Shown here: positions 40,941 to 48,348 of the stretch, piece after piece | Layout: every line of letters begins with the position of its first letter | Numbering within the stretch: position 1 is the first letter of the stretch | Source of the DNA: SZUA-584 sp040768905 | GTDB taxonomy: Bacteria > Bacillota > Clostridia > Christensenellales > SZUA-584 | DNA length: 64,000 nt | Direction of reading: 5' to 3' | NCBI GenBank assembly: GCA_040768905.1 | Contig: JAXGMA010000001.1 | Location: 1,550,001 to 1,614,000, forward strand | Notes under the pieces: generated by a model | What the model was told of the DNA's origin: nothing | Databases searched by the model: none | What the model saw: the letters and a program-made list of their open reading frames with translations, nothing else | Position numbers and translations under genes: made by a program

Positions 40941-41972
40941 ATGAGAAATATTTATGAAAATGTGGTGAAGCTGCTAAAAAGCGGAGAAAGTATTGTTTTG
41001 GCACTTCTGATTGCCGATTCTGGCTCTACGCCAAGAGAAGCTGGTGCCAAGATGATTATTCGCGGAAACGGCAAAATCATCGGAACAATCGGTGGTGGTT
41101 TGATAGAAGCCAAGGTGCAAAGAATGGCGTCTGATCTTTTCCGCAACAAGAAATCATGTGTTGCTGATTTTGATCTTACTGCAGATGGAATTGCAAGTAT
41201 CGGTATGATTTGCGGAGGAAAAGCGACTGTTTTTTTACAGTATATAGATGCTTTTGACATTAACAACCGCTTGCTGTATCAACAAGTTGTCTCTGCCTGT
41301 TCACAAGCCAAGAAAGCATGGCTTGTTATAAAAGTCCTCAATAATGATAATAGGTATAAACAATATTTATTTGAAAAATCGCTGGTACCTTCTGATCCCG
41401 AATCAGAAGAGGTCCTTAAGAAAATAAGCGTGAAACTGAATAATAAAAGGCTTTTATATCAAGAAGGCCATGATCGGTATATTGTCGAGCCGCTAGTTGG
41501 TATGTGCAAGGCGTTCGTCTTCGGGGGAGGGCATGTGGGGTTTGAACTCGTTCCCGTATTGAGTCGTTTAGGATTCTATACAGTCGTCATTGATGACCGC
41601 AAGGAGTTTTCGAACAAGCAAAAGTTTCCAAATGCGCAGCAGGTTATAACTGATAGCTTCAATGATGTTTTTGAAAAGCTGCCCATGGACAACAGAAGCT
41701 TTATTGTTATTGTGACCAGAGGCCATATGCATGATTATAGTGTATTGACAAAGGCGTTGCGTACAGATGCGCATTATATTGGCATGATTGGCAGCCGTAA
41801 GAAATGGGAAACACAAAAAGCTCAACTGATAAACGAAGGATTTACATCAGAAGATATAGCCCGCGTACATACGCCGATTGGCCTAAAAATAAACGCTGAA
41901 ACACCTGAGGAAATAGCTATCAGTATTGCTGGGGAGATGATTCTAAGCCGTTCTAAAATCAATTATTATTAG
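40941..41972 (+). CDS. xdhC: XdhC-family molybdenum hydroxylase maturation factor
   Basis: 343 residues from ATG 40941 (GTG 40932 overlaps the previous stop). N-terminal XdhC domain (LALLIADSGSTPREAGAKM, GTIGGGLIEAKV), and a C-terminal Rossmann-like domain (AFVFGGGHVGFELVPVLSRL, VIVTRGHMHDYSVL, IGMIGSRKKW). XdhC proteins bind Moco, protect it while a terminal oxo ligand is replaced by sulfur, and insert it into xanthine dehydrogenase-type enzymes; here the client should be Mop. Last gene of the operon, facing the ModC gene 36 bases away. Confidence 0.92.
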   Translation: MRNIYENVVKLLKSGESIVLALLIADSGSTPREAGAKMIIRGNGKIIGTIGGGLIEAKVQRMASDLFRNKKSCVADFDLTADGIASIGMICGGKATVFLQYIDAFDINNRLLYQQVVSACSQAKKAWLVIKVLNNDNRYKQYLFEKSLVPSDPESEEVLKKISVKLNNKRLLYQEGHDRYIVEPLVGMCKAFVFGGGHVGFELVPVLSRLGFYTVVIDDRKEFSNKQKFPNAQQVITDSFNDVFEKLPMDNRSFIVIVTRGHMHDYSVLTKALRTDAHYIGMIGSRKKWETQKAQLINEGFTSEDIARVHTPIGLKINAETPEEIAISIAGEMILSRSKINYY

Positions 41973-42008
41973 AAAGGCTGCTTTTTTCCGTATAAGGCAT
42001 CATTATAT

Positions 42009-43049
42009 TTAAAACAGTAACATAATATCTTTTGGCGAAACACCGAGCACCCTAGTTATTTTAGGTAATCCTTGCCCTTTGGAGATTCGCCACCATATCA
42101 AATTGCTGCCTTCAACCTGACTGCTATATTTAAACTTGATCGTCCACTCGAAGGGTTCCTCAATTGTTTCAACAATCTGAATTGGGAAACTATTATCAAC
42201 GATATCAGCCGAGAAGTAGTGTGCGCGGATGCCGATGGCACAAAGGCCATCTTTAACAGGCCTGCCCGCATCGAATACAGCACCCCATGCAGGCACTGCT
42301 ACGAGCGTATCTCCAGCTTTCTTAGCGTCGACGACATTTTTACACCCCGTCAAAACAGCACCTGTGCGTGTGACTGGTTCCGCGAACATACGTTTTGTTT
42401 CACCCGAACATACGATGCGACCGCTGTCCATGATCGCGAGCTTTGATGATATCATGTAGGCTTCGTCACGGTTGTGCGTAACCAACAACGCGTTTTTGTC
42501 AAAAGTTTTTAGTGTGCTCATCAACTCTGCTATCAACTGATCCTTAAGAAAGGTGTCGAGTGCGTTAAATGGCTCGTCGAGCAGCAGTATTTCAGGCTTG
42601 CCTACAAGTATTCTTGCGAGCGCTGTGCGCTGCTGTTGTCCGCCGGACAGCTGATGCGGTCGATGCTTCTCAAGCCCAATCAGGCGCATGCGGCGTATGA
42701 TCTCTGCGATGGCTAAGCTCCGAGTACGCCTGTCCTTCTCGTGACTGAGCCCGCATCCAATATTTTGCTCAACATTCATGTTGGGGAACAATGCGTAATT
42801 TTGAAAAAGATAACCAACGCACCGCGCCTGCGCAGGCAGGTTGATACGCTTTTCACTGCTGAATAAAATCCGTCCGTTCAGTATTATTTCTCCACGGTCT
42901 GGCGTTATGATGCCCGCGATACAGCGCAGCGTCAGAGTCTTTCCGCAGCCCGATGCACCCAACAACGCAGCAACACCATTTTCGGAAAAAAATTTTACAC
43001 TCAACGAAAAGCTGCCCAGTCGCTTATAAATATCGATGTTGATACTCAT
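42009..43049 (-). CDS. modC: Molybdate ABC transporter ATP-binding protein ModC
   Basis: 346 residues. Walker A GASGCGKT, signature LSGGQQQRTALARILV, Walker B ILLLDEPFNALD, H-loop LLVTHNRDEAY; the C-terminal ~110 residues form a regulatory MOP/TOBE-like domain. It powers molybdate (or tungstate) uptake together with ModB and ModA. The start overlaps the modB stop by 4 bases. Last gene of the minus-strand Mo operon. Confidence 0.92.
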   Translation of the reverse strand: MSINIDIYKRLGSFSLSVKFFSENGVAALLGASGCGKTLTLRCIAGIITPDRGEIILNGRILFSSEKRINLPAQARCVGYLFQNYALFPNMNVEQNIGCGLSHEKDRRTRSLAIAEIIRRMRLIGLEKHRPHQLSGGQQQRTALARILVGKPEILLLDEPFNALDTFLKDQLIAELMSTLKTFDKNALLVTHNRDEAYMISSKLAIMDSGRIVCSGETKRMFAEPVTRTGAVLTGCKNVVDAKKAGDTLVAVPAWGAVFDAGRPVKDGLCAIGIRAHYFSADIVDNSFPIQIVETIEEPFEWTIKFKYSSQVEGSNLIWWRISKGQGLPKITRVLGVSPKDIMLLF

Positions 43050-43717
43050 TGTATACGCCCCTTTTGCCTGTTTTTACGCTCCAGCAAGTTGATGATTAGG
43101 AGCACCGTTGCGCTGATAACGAGATTTATGATAACCCACTTTATGGCACCGGCATCATCGTTGGTACGCCAAAGCTGATAGACCGTGGTCGATATCGTTG
43201 CAGTCTTCCCCGGCGTATACCCGATCAGCATGCTGGTCGCCCCGTATTCGCCAAGAGCGCGCGCAAAAGCCAGTACCGCGCCGGCTAAGATTCCCTGCCT
43301 GCACGCTGGCATTCGGATGCGCCAAAAAATATAGCTATTAGAAAGTCCCAGTGTTTTTCCACTCCAGCCGAGCGTTTCGTCAAAACTCTCAAAAGCGCCG
43401 CGCGCCGTTCTGTACATGAGTGGAAAGGCAACCACCGAGGCGGCCAGGATACCTCCATACCATGTCATAACAAACTGTATACCAAACTGCTGCAGAAATT
43501 GCCCTATAGGATGTCTGAGCCCGAAAATAAGCAGAAGGAACCAGCCGCAGACCGTGGGCGGCAGTACCAGCGGCAGCGTCAATATGACATCTAAAATGCC
43601 TTTGAGCAAACGTGGCAAACGTGCGATGTAATAGGCAAGCAATATTCCGGCAAAGAAAACCACGACGCTTGCCACGGCGCCAATTCGCAGACTGTTCCAT
43701 AGCGGATACAAATCCAT
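43046..43717 (-). CDS. modB: Molybdate ABC transporter permease ModB
   Basis: 223 residues from ATG 43717, with GGGAG 6 bases upstream; an in-frame ATG at 43744 lacks a ribosome site. Five to six membrane segments and the permease signature (ARALGEYGATSMLIGYTPGK) with the EAA-loop Gly. It forms the membrane channel of the molybdate importer. Length is typical (220-230). Confidence 0.92.
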   Translation of the reverse strand: MDLYPLWNSLRIGAVASVVVFFAGILLAYYIARLPRLLKGILDVILTLPLVLPPTVCGWFLLLIFGLRHPIGQFLQQFGIQFVMTWYGGILAASVVAFPLMYRTARGAFESFDETLGWSGKTLGLSNSYIFWRIRMPACRQGILAGAVLAFARALGEYGATSMLIGYTPGKTATISTTVYQLWRTNDDAGAIKWVIINLVISATVLLIINLLERKNRQKGRIQ

Positions 43718-43786
43718 TTTCTTCTCCCAAAAAGATGGCGGCACTCAACCAACGCCGCGTGCCGCACATCAGCTCATATTTCTGCT

Positions 43787-44701
43787 TTATTCCTGGATCA
43801 GTGTGAAACCGACTTTTTCAAATACAGCCTTACAGGCGTCGTTATGAAGGAAGTCAATAAACGCCTTCGCAGCCTCCTTGTTTTTGCTCACGTTCAGCAC
43901 CGCAGCCGGATAGATGACCTGCCCACACATCTCAGCTGTGGCTGTATCCACAACTGTCAGCTTTTCGCTGTATGCGTCAGTCGAGTAAACAACGCCGCAA
44001 TCCACACTGGCTTCGCTGACCTGCGTAGTCACTTCTTTCACATTGGAACCGTATGTAATGGCGCCGGCTTTTGCAAGCGCGTCCTCATCCAAGCTGAAGT
44101 ATGCAAGGATCTTCTGCGTATACTGCCCTACCGGCACGTCGCTGTTACCCATCGCTAACAGAACGCTGCCCTCTTTGAGCTTTTCAGCCAAATCGGCGAA
44201 ACTGGCAACACTCTTTTGGTTGCTTTCGGGAACGACCAGAACAACCTTGTTCTCCAGTATGTTAATCCTCGTGCCCTGCTCGACAAAATCCAGCCCATCC
44301 GGGTTGATATCGGTGTCCTTGGAGCTATCAAGCTCGTTCATCTGTTTCTGCGCTGCCGAGATGAACACGTCACACTCAGCGCCTTCTTGTATCTGCGTCT
44401 TAAGCGTACCGGATGATTCAAAGTTCAGCGTGATCTTCGTTTCAGGCACAGCAGCCTCATACAGTACGGCAATCTCCGTCATTGTTTCCGTAAGGCTCGC
44501 TGCAGCAAAAACTATCAGTTCAACCTGCTTCGCGGCAGGCTCTACAGCTTCCGTCGCCGACGGTTTTTCCATAGCGTTCTTGATAGGTTCGGAGGGCGAA
44601 GTGGTTTCGTTCCCGTAGGGCTGTCCGCAGGCGGCAAAAGCCAGCATCAGTACGAGCACGAGGACAAAACCAATCGTCCTTTTCAGGCAATTCATTGTCA
44701 T
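43787..44701 (-). CDS. modA: Molybdate-binding lipoprotein ModA
   Basis: 304 residues. Lipoprotein signal ending in AFAACG, a short linker, then a type II binding-protein fold with VFAAASLTETMTEIA, SSGTLKTQIQEGAECDVFISA and NKVVLVVPES, the ModA pattern in which two Ser residues bind the oxyanion. It captures molybdate or tungstate outside the cell. Start ATG 44701 with AAAGGAG upstream. The 140-base gap upstream carries a palindrome that may be an operator. Confidence 0.93.
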   Translation of the reverse strand: MTMNCLKRTIGFVLVLVLMLAFAACGQPYGNETTSPSEPIKNAMEKPSATEAVEPAAKQVELIVFAAASLTETMTEIAVLYEAAVPETKITLNFESSGTLKTQIQEGAECDVFISAAQKQMNELDSSKDTDINPDGLDFVEQGTRINILENKVVLVVPESNQKSVASFADLAEKLKEGSVLLAMGNSDVPVGQYTQKILAYFSLDEDALAKAGAITYGSNVKEVTTQVSEASVDCGVVYSTDAYSEKLTVVDTATAEMCGQVIYPAAVLNVSKNKEAAKAFIDFLHNDACKAVFEKVGFTLIQE

Positions 44702-44727
44702 TACTTTTTACAACTCCTTTTTAATTC

Positions 44728-44743
44728 GTATTACATAAAATAC
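44728..44743. promoter_or_regulatory. Palindrome upstream of modA (candidate Mo-regulator site)
   Basis: GTATT, ACATAA, AATAC, in the modA leader. A related palindrome (TTGTA TTAAAT TACAA) lies upstream of the mobA-modE fusion gene at 46876-46891. Both are 5+6+5 and share TTYGTATTAMAT. The ModE-like domain encoded at 45920 would be the natural binder; this is inference. Confidence 0.35.
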
Positions 44744-44842
44744 TTTTCGCATTTTGTGCCATCGTATTGTTATTTTTTACAACTCGCAATCGTGCCAAAA
44801 CCACGTTTGTTTCGGTTCGATCTTATCCATTGCATGCTTTCC

Positions 44843-45862
44843 TTACTTTCCAAACGCGCAATTCGGAAAATGACATTCGCCGCAGTTGAGACACAAGCCG
44901 CCCTCACCGTACTTAACAAGCTTCTCCGGCGAAACTTGCACGTCAGACATGATGCTGGGCAGCACGAGGTCAAATATTGTGCGGTTCGCATACATGACGC
45001 AACCCGGAAGCCCCATCACTGCCCTGCCGTCGCTGGTATAGGCCAGCATGAACATAGCGCCGGGAAGCACGGGTGCACCGTAGGTAACAACTTTTGTGCC
45101 GCTGTTACGGATCGCTTGAGGTGTTCTATCATCGGGGTCCACGCTCATGCCGCCAGTACAGACGATCATATCCATACCTGCGTCGAGCATATCGCGTATA
45201 GCGGCGGTGATCTTCTCGCTGTCGTCACCAAGTATCACATGCTGGTTGATCTGCAAGCCGAACTCGTCAAGTTTTTCCGCTATGACAGGCGTAAACGTAT
45301 CTTGAAGACGGCCCGAAAACACCTCATTGCCCGTCGTGATGACACCTACCTTCTTCTTGCTGAACGGAAAAACGTGAAGCAGCGGCTTGGGACCGGCCAA
45401 CTCTTTAGCCTTTTCCATTTTATGCATATGGATCATCAGCGGTATCACGCGCGTGCCCGCCAGCTTGTCCCCTTTTTTTACAGCATAACCGCCGTGTCGC
45501 GTGGCGATCATCATTTCACCCAAAGCATTGACTGCGTTCAGGCGCTCTATGTCGACGGTCAACATACCATCGACATTTGCTATTAGCTCAATCTTGCCTT
45601 CTTTAGGCTTGGAAGCGCTGATGTTTTTGCCCATGCAGATATCGCGCAGTATCTTTGCCGCGTCGTTCTCGTGCAGCATGTTTTCGGCGTTCTCCCAAAT
45701 ATAAACATGATCCTTGCCGACGCTGAGAAGCAAGGGGATATCATTTTCTTTAATAACGTGACCCTTTCGTAAAACAGCATCCTTTTTGACACCTCTGATA
45801 ATCTGAGTAATGTCATGGCAAAGCACCTGCCCAACAGCATTTTCTGTTTTGATGAGCTTCAT
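44843..45862 (-). CDS. MoeA-like molybdopterin-binding protein with C-terminal Cys cluster
   Basis: 339 residues from ATG 45862, preceded by GGGGG; an earlier in-frame ATG (45892) has no ribosome site. The molybdopterin-binding fold carries VGVITTGNEVFSGRLQD and VCTGGMSVDPDDRTP, both typical of MoeA/MogA. Unlike standard MoeA (~400 residues) it has a short N-terminal part and ends in CLNCGECHFPNC, a Cx2Cx2Cx4C pattern that could hold an Fe-S cluster. It probably handles Mo insertion into molybdopterin. Second gene of the operon. Confidence 0.83.
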   Translation of the reverse strand: MKLIKTENAVGQVLCHDITQIIRGVKKDAVLRKGHVIKENDIPLLLSVGKDHVYIWENAENMLHENDAAKILRDICMGKNISASKPKEGKIELIANVDGMLTVDIERLNAVNALGEMMIATRHGGYAVKKGDKLAGTRVIPLMIHMHKMEKAKELAGPKPLLHVFPFSKKKVGVITTGNEVFSGRLQDTFTPVIAEKLDEFGLQINQHVILGDDSEKITAAIRDMLDAGMDMIVCTGGMSVDPDDRTPQAIRNSGTKVVTYGAPVLPGAMFMLAYTSDGRAVMGLPGCVMYANRTIFDLVLPSIMSDVQVSPEKLVKYGEGGLCLNCGECHFPNCAFGK

Positions 45863-45919
45863 GTCATATCCCCCGTCAATTTTTTGTTGCATGTCACATC
45901 ATTAATTGTGTCAATATCC

Positions 45920-46843
45920 TTATTTGTCTTTACCAAAACATTCTATGAAACAATTGTCGGCATAACACCTGACCTTGTCGACGAACGTCTCATAACAGAC
46001 CAGCAATTCCCGCCCGGCAGGCGTCAATTGACTGCTGCCACCGTACTCCCCACCTGGCTGACGCTCGATTAGAGAAAACCCCAGATTTTCTTCCAAATCC
46101 GAAAGCATGCTCCATGCCTTGCTGTAGGAAATCTGCATCTTTTCACACGCTCTCTTCACCGTACCCGTATATTCGATCATATGGAGCAGATGAGCGCCGG
46201 CTGCGTCCAACAGCTTATTCTCCCTCATCAATGAAATCTCGATATATGGACGGAACAGCTGCCGGTTATGCTGATCCACCAACCATGCAAAATCGTCTGG
46301 AGTATCAGCGTCCTGCACCACGCCCTCGTCTTCTACATCAACCATTTCAACCTGCCAGCAGCTATCTTGTATCGCTTTTTCCAGCCCTTTGTCAGATTTC
46401 GCAGCGATTAATACGGGCAGTATGTCTCTGGATAACAGTATGGGATGTCCGCTCTCACCTTTGCATACCGGCTTTACGATGGGTGCATGCGAATCCATGA
46501 GCTTTAAAACCGTATTCAGTGTAAACAAGGGGACATCCACGGGAGAGAAGAATGTCCTGTCACATTTATCCGCAATGTAATTAAAACCGATTTTCGCTGA
46601 GTCAAACATCTCAGAGCTGGCAAAATTATCGTTCCGTACGCAGATGACACCCGTTTTTGCAACATGCTTTTCCAACTCCTTCCCACGAAAGCCCGTTACG
46701 ACAACGATTGGAAAAACACCGGCGCGCTTAAAATTGGCAATAATTCTTTTTGCCATGGAGATCGCACCGATTTTTAGCATAGGTTTGAAATCACCCATGC
46801 AGGATAACATCCCTGCAGCGACAATAACTGCACCGGTTTTCAC
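45920..46843 (-). CDS. MobA-like nucleotidyltransferase fused to a ModE-type HTH domain
   Basis: 307 residues, GTG start with AAGGAG upstream. The N-terminal ~195 residues are a MobA/MocA-like transferase (GAVIVAAGML, then FFSPVDVPLFTL with a metal-binding Asp); motif I is degenerate (the usual GxSxRMG reads GMLSCMG). Residues ~210-307 are a ModE N-terminal winged helix (AHLLHMIEYTGTVKRACEKM, then ISYSKAWSMLSDLEENLGF, RQPGGEYGGSSQLTPAGREL). A cofactor-modifying enzyme that also binds DNA could couple Mo status to transcription. First gene behind Moco riboswitch copy 2. Confidence 0.85.
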   Translation of the reverse strand: MKTGAVIVAAGMLSCMGDFKPMLKIGAISMAKRIIANFKRAGVFPIVVVTGFRGKELEKHVAKTGVICVRNDNFASSEMFDSAKIGFNYIADKCDRTFFSPVDVPLFTLNTVLKLMDSHAPIVKPVCKGESGHPILLSRDILPVLIAAKSDKGLEKAIQDSCWQVEMVDVEDEGVVQDADTPDDFAWLVDQHNRQLFRPYIEISLMRENKLLDAAGAHLLHMIEYTGTVKRACEKMQISYSKAWSMLSDLEENLGFSLIERQPGGEYGGSSQLTPAGRELLVCYETFVDKVRCYADNCFIECFGKDK

Positions 46844-46875
46844 TAAAAACTCCTTTTCAATACCTTTTTAGCGAT

Positions 46876-46891
46876 TTGTATTAAATTACAA
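46876..46891. promoter_or_regulatory. Palindrome upstream of the mobA-modE fusion gene (candidate operator)
   Basis: TTGTA, TTAAAT, TACAA, 33 bases upstream of the GTG start. It resembles the palindrome in the modA leader (44728-44743). Confidence 0.35.
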
Positions 46892-46965
46892 CACGCTGGG
46901 TAAAAACAAAAGCATAATCTCATTGCGAACACACGCAGCCCTATGCTTCTGGATACTTTCAGAGG

Positions 46966-47000
46966 TGGGTTTTCCCGGCGCGAAACCTCCACCCAGCCGG
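46966..47000 (-). other. Unexplained structured stretch in the leader of the Mo-uptake operon
   Basis: Downstream of the riboswitch terminator and 123 bases before the start codon, the minus strand reads CCGGC, TGGGT, 11 bases, GCCGG, GAAA, ACCCA. The two five-base complements are interleaved, so they could form a pseudoknot or two alternative stems. The stretch is GC-rich in an AT-rich leader. No known riboswitch was recognised. Confidence 0.4.
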
Positions 47001-47061
47001 CAATGTTAACTCATCATCTCATCTAATCTTCAAATCAATTCTCATCCTCTTATCTCATCAT

Positions 47062-47088
47062 AAAAATACTGATCCAAAAAAGAATCAG
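47062..47088 (-). terminator. Terminator of Moco riboswitch copy 2
   Basis: On the minus strand CTGATTC, six T, GGATCAG, then TATTTTTA. It lies 27 bases past the aptamer and matches the terminator CTGATCC...GGGTCAG of copy 1. Confidence 0.78.
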
Positions 47089-47115
47089 TTCACACACAAA
47101 AAAACCGTGAATCGA

Positions 47116-47218
47116 GACTCCTTTCCAAAATGGAAGGGTACTGCCGTTTCCAACATACCCCTGTCGGCCTGGTACCATAGCGCTACGTTAAACGCGTTAG
47201 GCGATTAAGGCTCGGAGC
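47116..47218 (-). ncRNA. Molybdenum cofactor (Moco/Tuco) riboswitch, copy 2
   Basis: Read on the minus strand it carries the same ordered blocks as copy 1: GCTCCGAGCC, AACGTAGCGCTATGGTACCAG, CGACAGGGGTATGTTGGAAAC, GGCAGTACCCTTCC, and a closing GGAAAGGAGTC. Differences mostly keep pairing (GCTGG to GTTGG in a stem, GGGT/ACCC kept). It controls the Mo-uptake and Moco-handling operon, as copy 1 controls the Mo enzyme operon. Confidence 0.8.
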
Positions 47219-47241
47219 TACATTTATTAATCTGTTTATAA

Positions 47242-47270
47242 ATTATATATTGCATACTCGACATTGTCAA
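47242..47270 (-). promoter_or_regulatory. Promoter of the Mo-uptake/Moco operon
   Basis: On the minus strand TTGACA, 17 bases, TATAAT, a consensus sigma-A promoter 24 bases before the riboswitch. The spacer resembles that of the promoter at 28995-29023. Confidence 0.8.
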
Positions 47271-47482
47271 CATTACCGATTAACCGTGTCTCTACGTTGT
47301 CAATTGATCTGTTACACTTTTGGCGGAAAGCTCACTCCAATATCGGAGAGGATAATTTTTGCCCAAAACCTGAAGCAGAAAGTTGTTGTCCCATAAAAGC
47401 CACGTTTCCCTGATGCTTATCAACCTATCTGGCGAAGGAAACTCCATATGGCATCAAAGCAGATAAACAAGAGCTGTTAAGA

Positions 47483-48166
47483 ATGAGAATCAAAGATATT
47501 GCAGCATCAAGAGTCAGATATGGATATAAGCGAATACATATATTACTTCGAAGAGAAGGCTGGGAGATAAACCATAAGCGGGTATATCGTATTTATCGAG
47601 AAGAAGGGCTCAATTTGCGCTGTAAAACGAAGAGAAAACGTATTGGCGGAAATCGAATCCCAAGACAAGATACAACAGCTGTTAATCAGTGTTGGGCGAT
47701 GGATTTTATATCTGATTGTTTATTCAACAGGAAACGCTTTAGGACGCTGACCGTAATTGATATATTCAGCAGAGAATGTCTTACCATCTATGCTGATCAA
47801 AGAATAAACGGAGAAAAGGTTATAGAAGCGCTGGAAGCAATCTGCTGTGGCAGAGGAATACCCGAGAGAATCAGAGTAGATAATGGCCCAGAATTTATAT
47901 CTAAAAAACTGGATGCATGGGCGTATTCTGCTAACATTAAGCTTGACTTCTCCAGACCAGGTAAGCCTACAGACAATGATCATATAGAGTCTTTTAACGG
48001 TAGTCTAAGGGATGAGTGTTTAAACATCAATTGGTTCTTGTCAATCGACGATGCAAGAAGTAAACTGGAAGCATGGCGAATGGATTATAACGAGTTTAGG
48101 CCGCATAGTTCCCTAGGGAACTTAACTCCAAGAGAATATGCTTTGGAGCTAGAATCAAGCAACTAA
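47483..48166 (+). pseudogene. IS3-family transposase OrfB, 5'-truncated remnant
   Basis: 227 residues of an IS3-family OrfB. The catalytic core is intact: WAMDFISDCL (Asp), IRVDNGPEFISKKL (Asp), HIESFNGSLRDECL (Glu), and PHSSLGNLTPREYA at the end. The N-terminal part (usually another ~50 residues) and OrfA are missing or decayed; upstream reading meets a stop at 47433. The right end is probably near 48229, where TTTTGGGGGGACC resembles IS3-family termini; no matching left end was found. The element is unlikely to move on its own. Confidence 0.75.
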
Positions 48167-48348
48167 TTGTTACCAGTTGCTTGACGAAATTACTGACATT
48201 ATGATCTGACCAGTTTTGGGGGGACCCTCAAAAGACCGTTTGTACTAACATTGAAATTGGACCTAAAAGTGTTGGCAGGTCATATATGTCAATTCATGGT
48301 ACAATATATATATATATAATTACGATTAAAATGCCGAGGGGAAATGAT

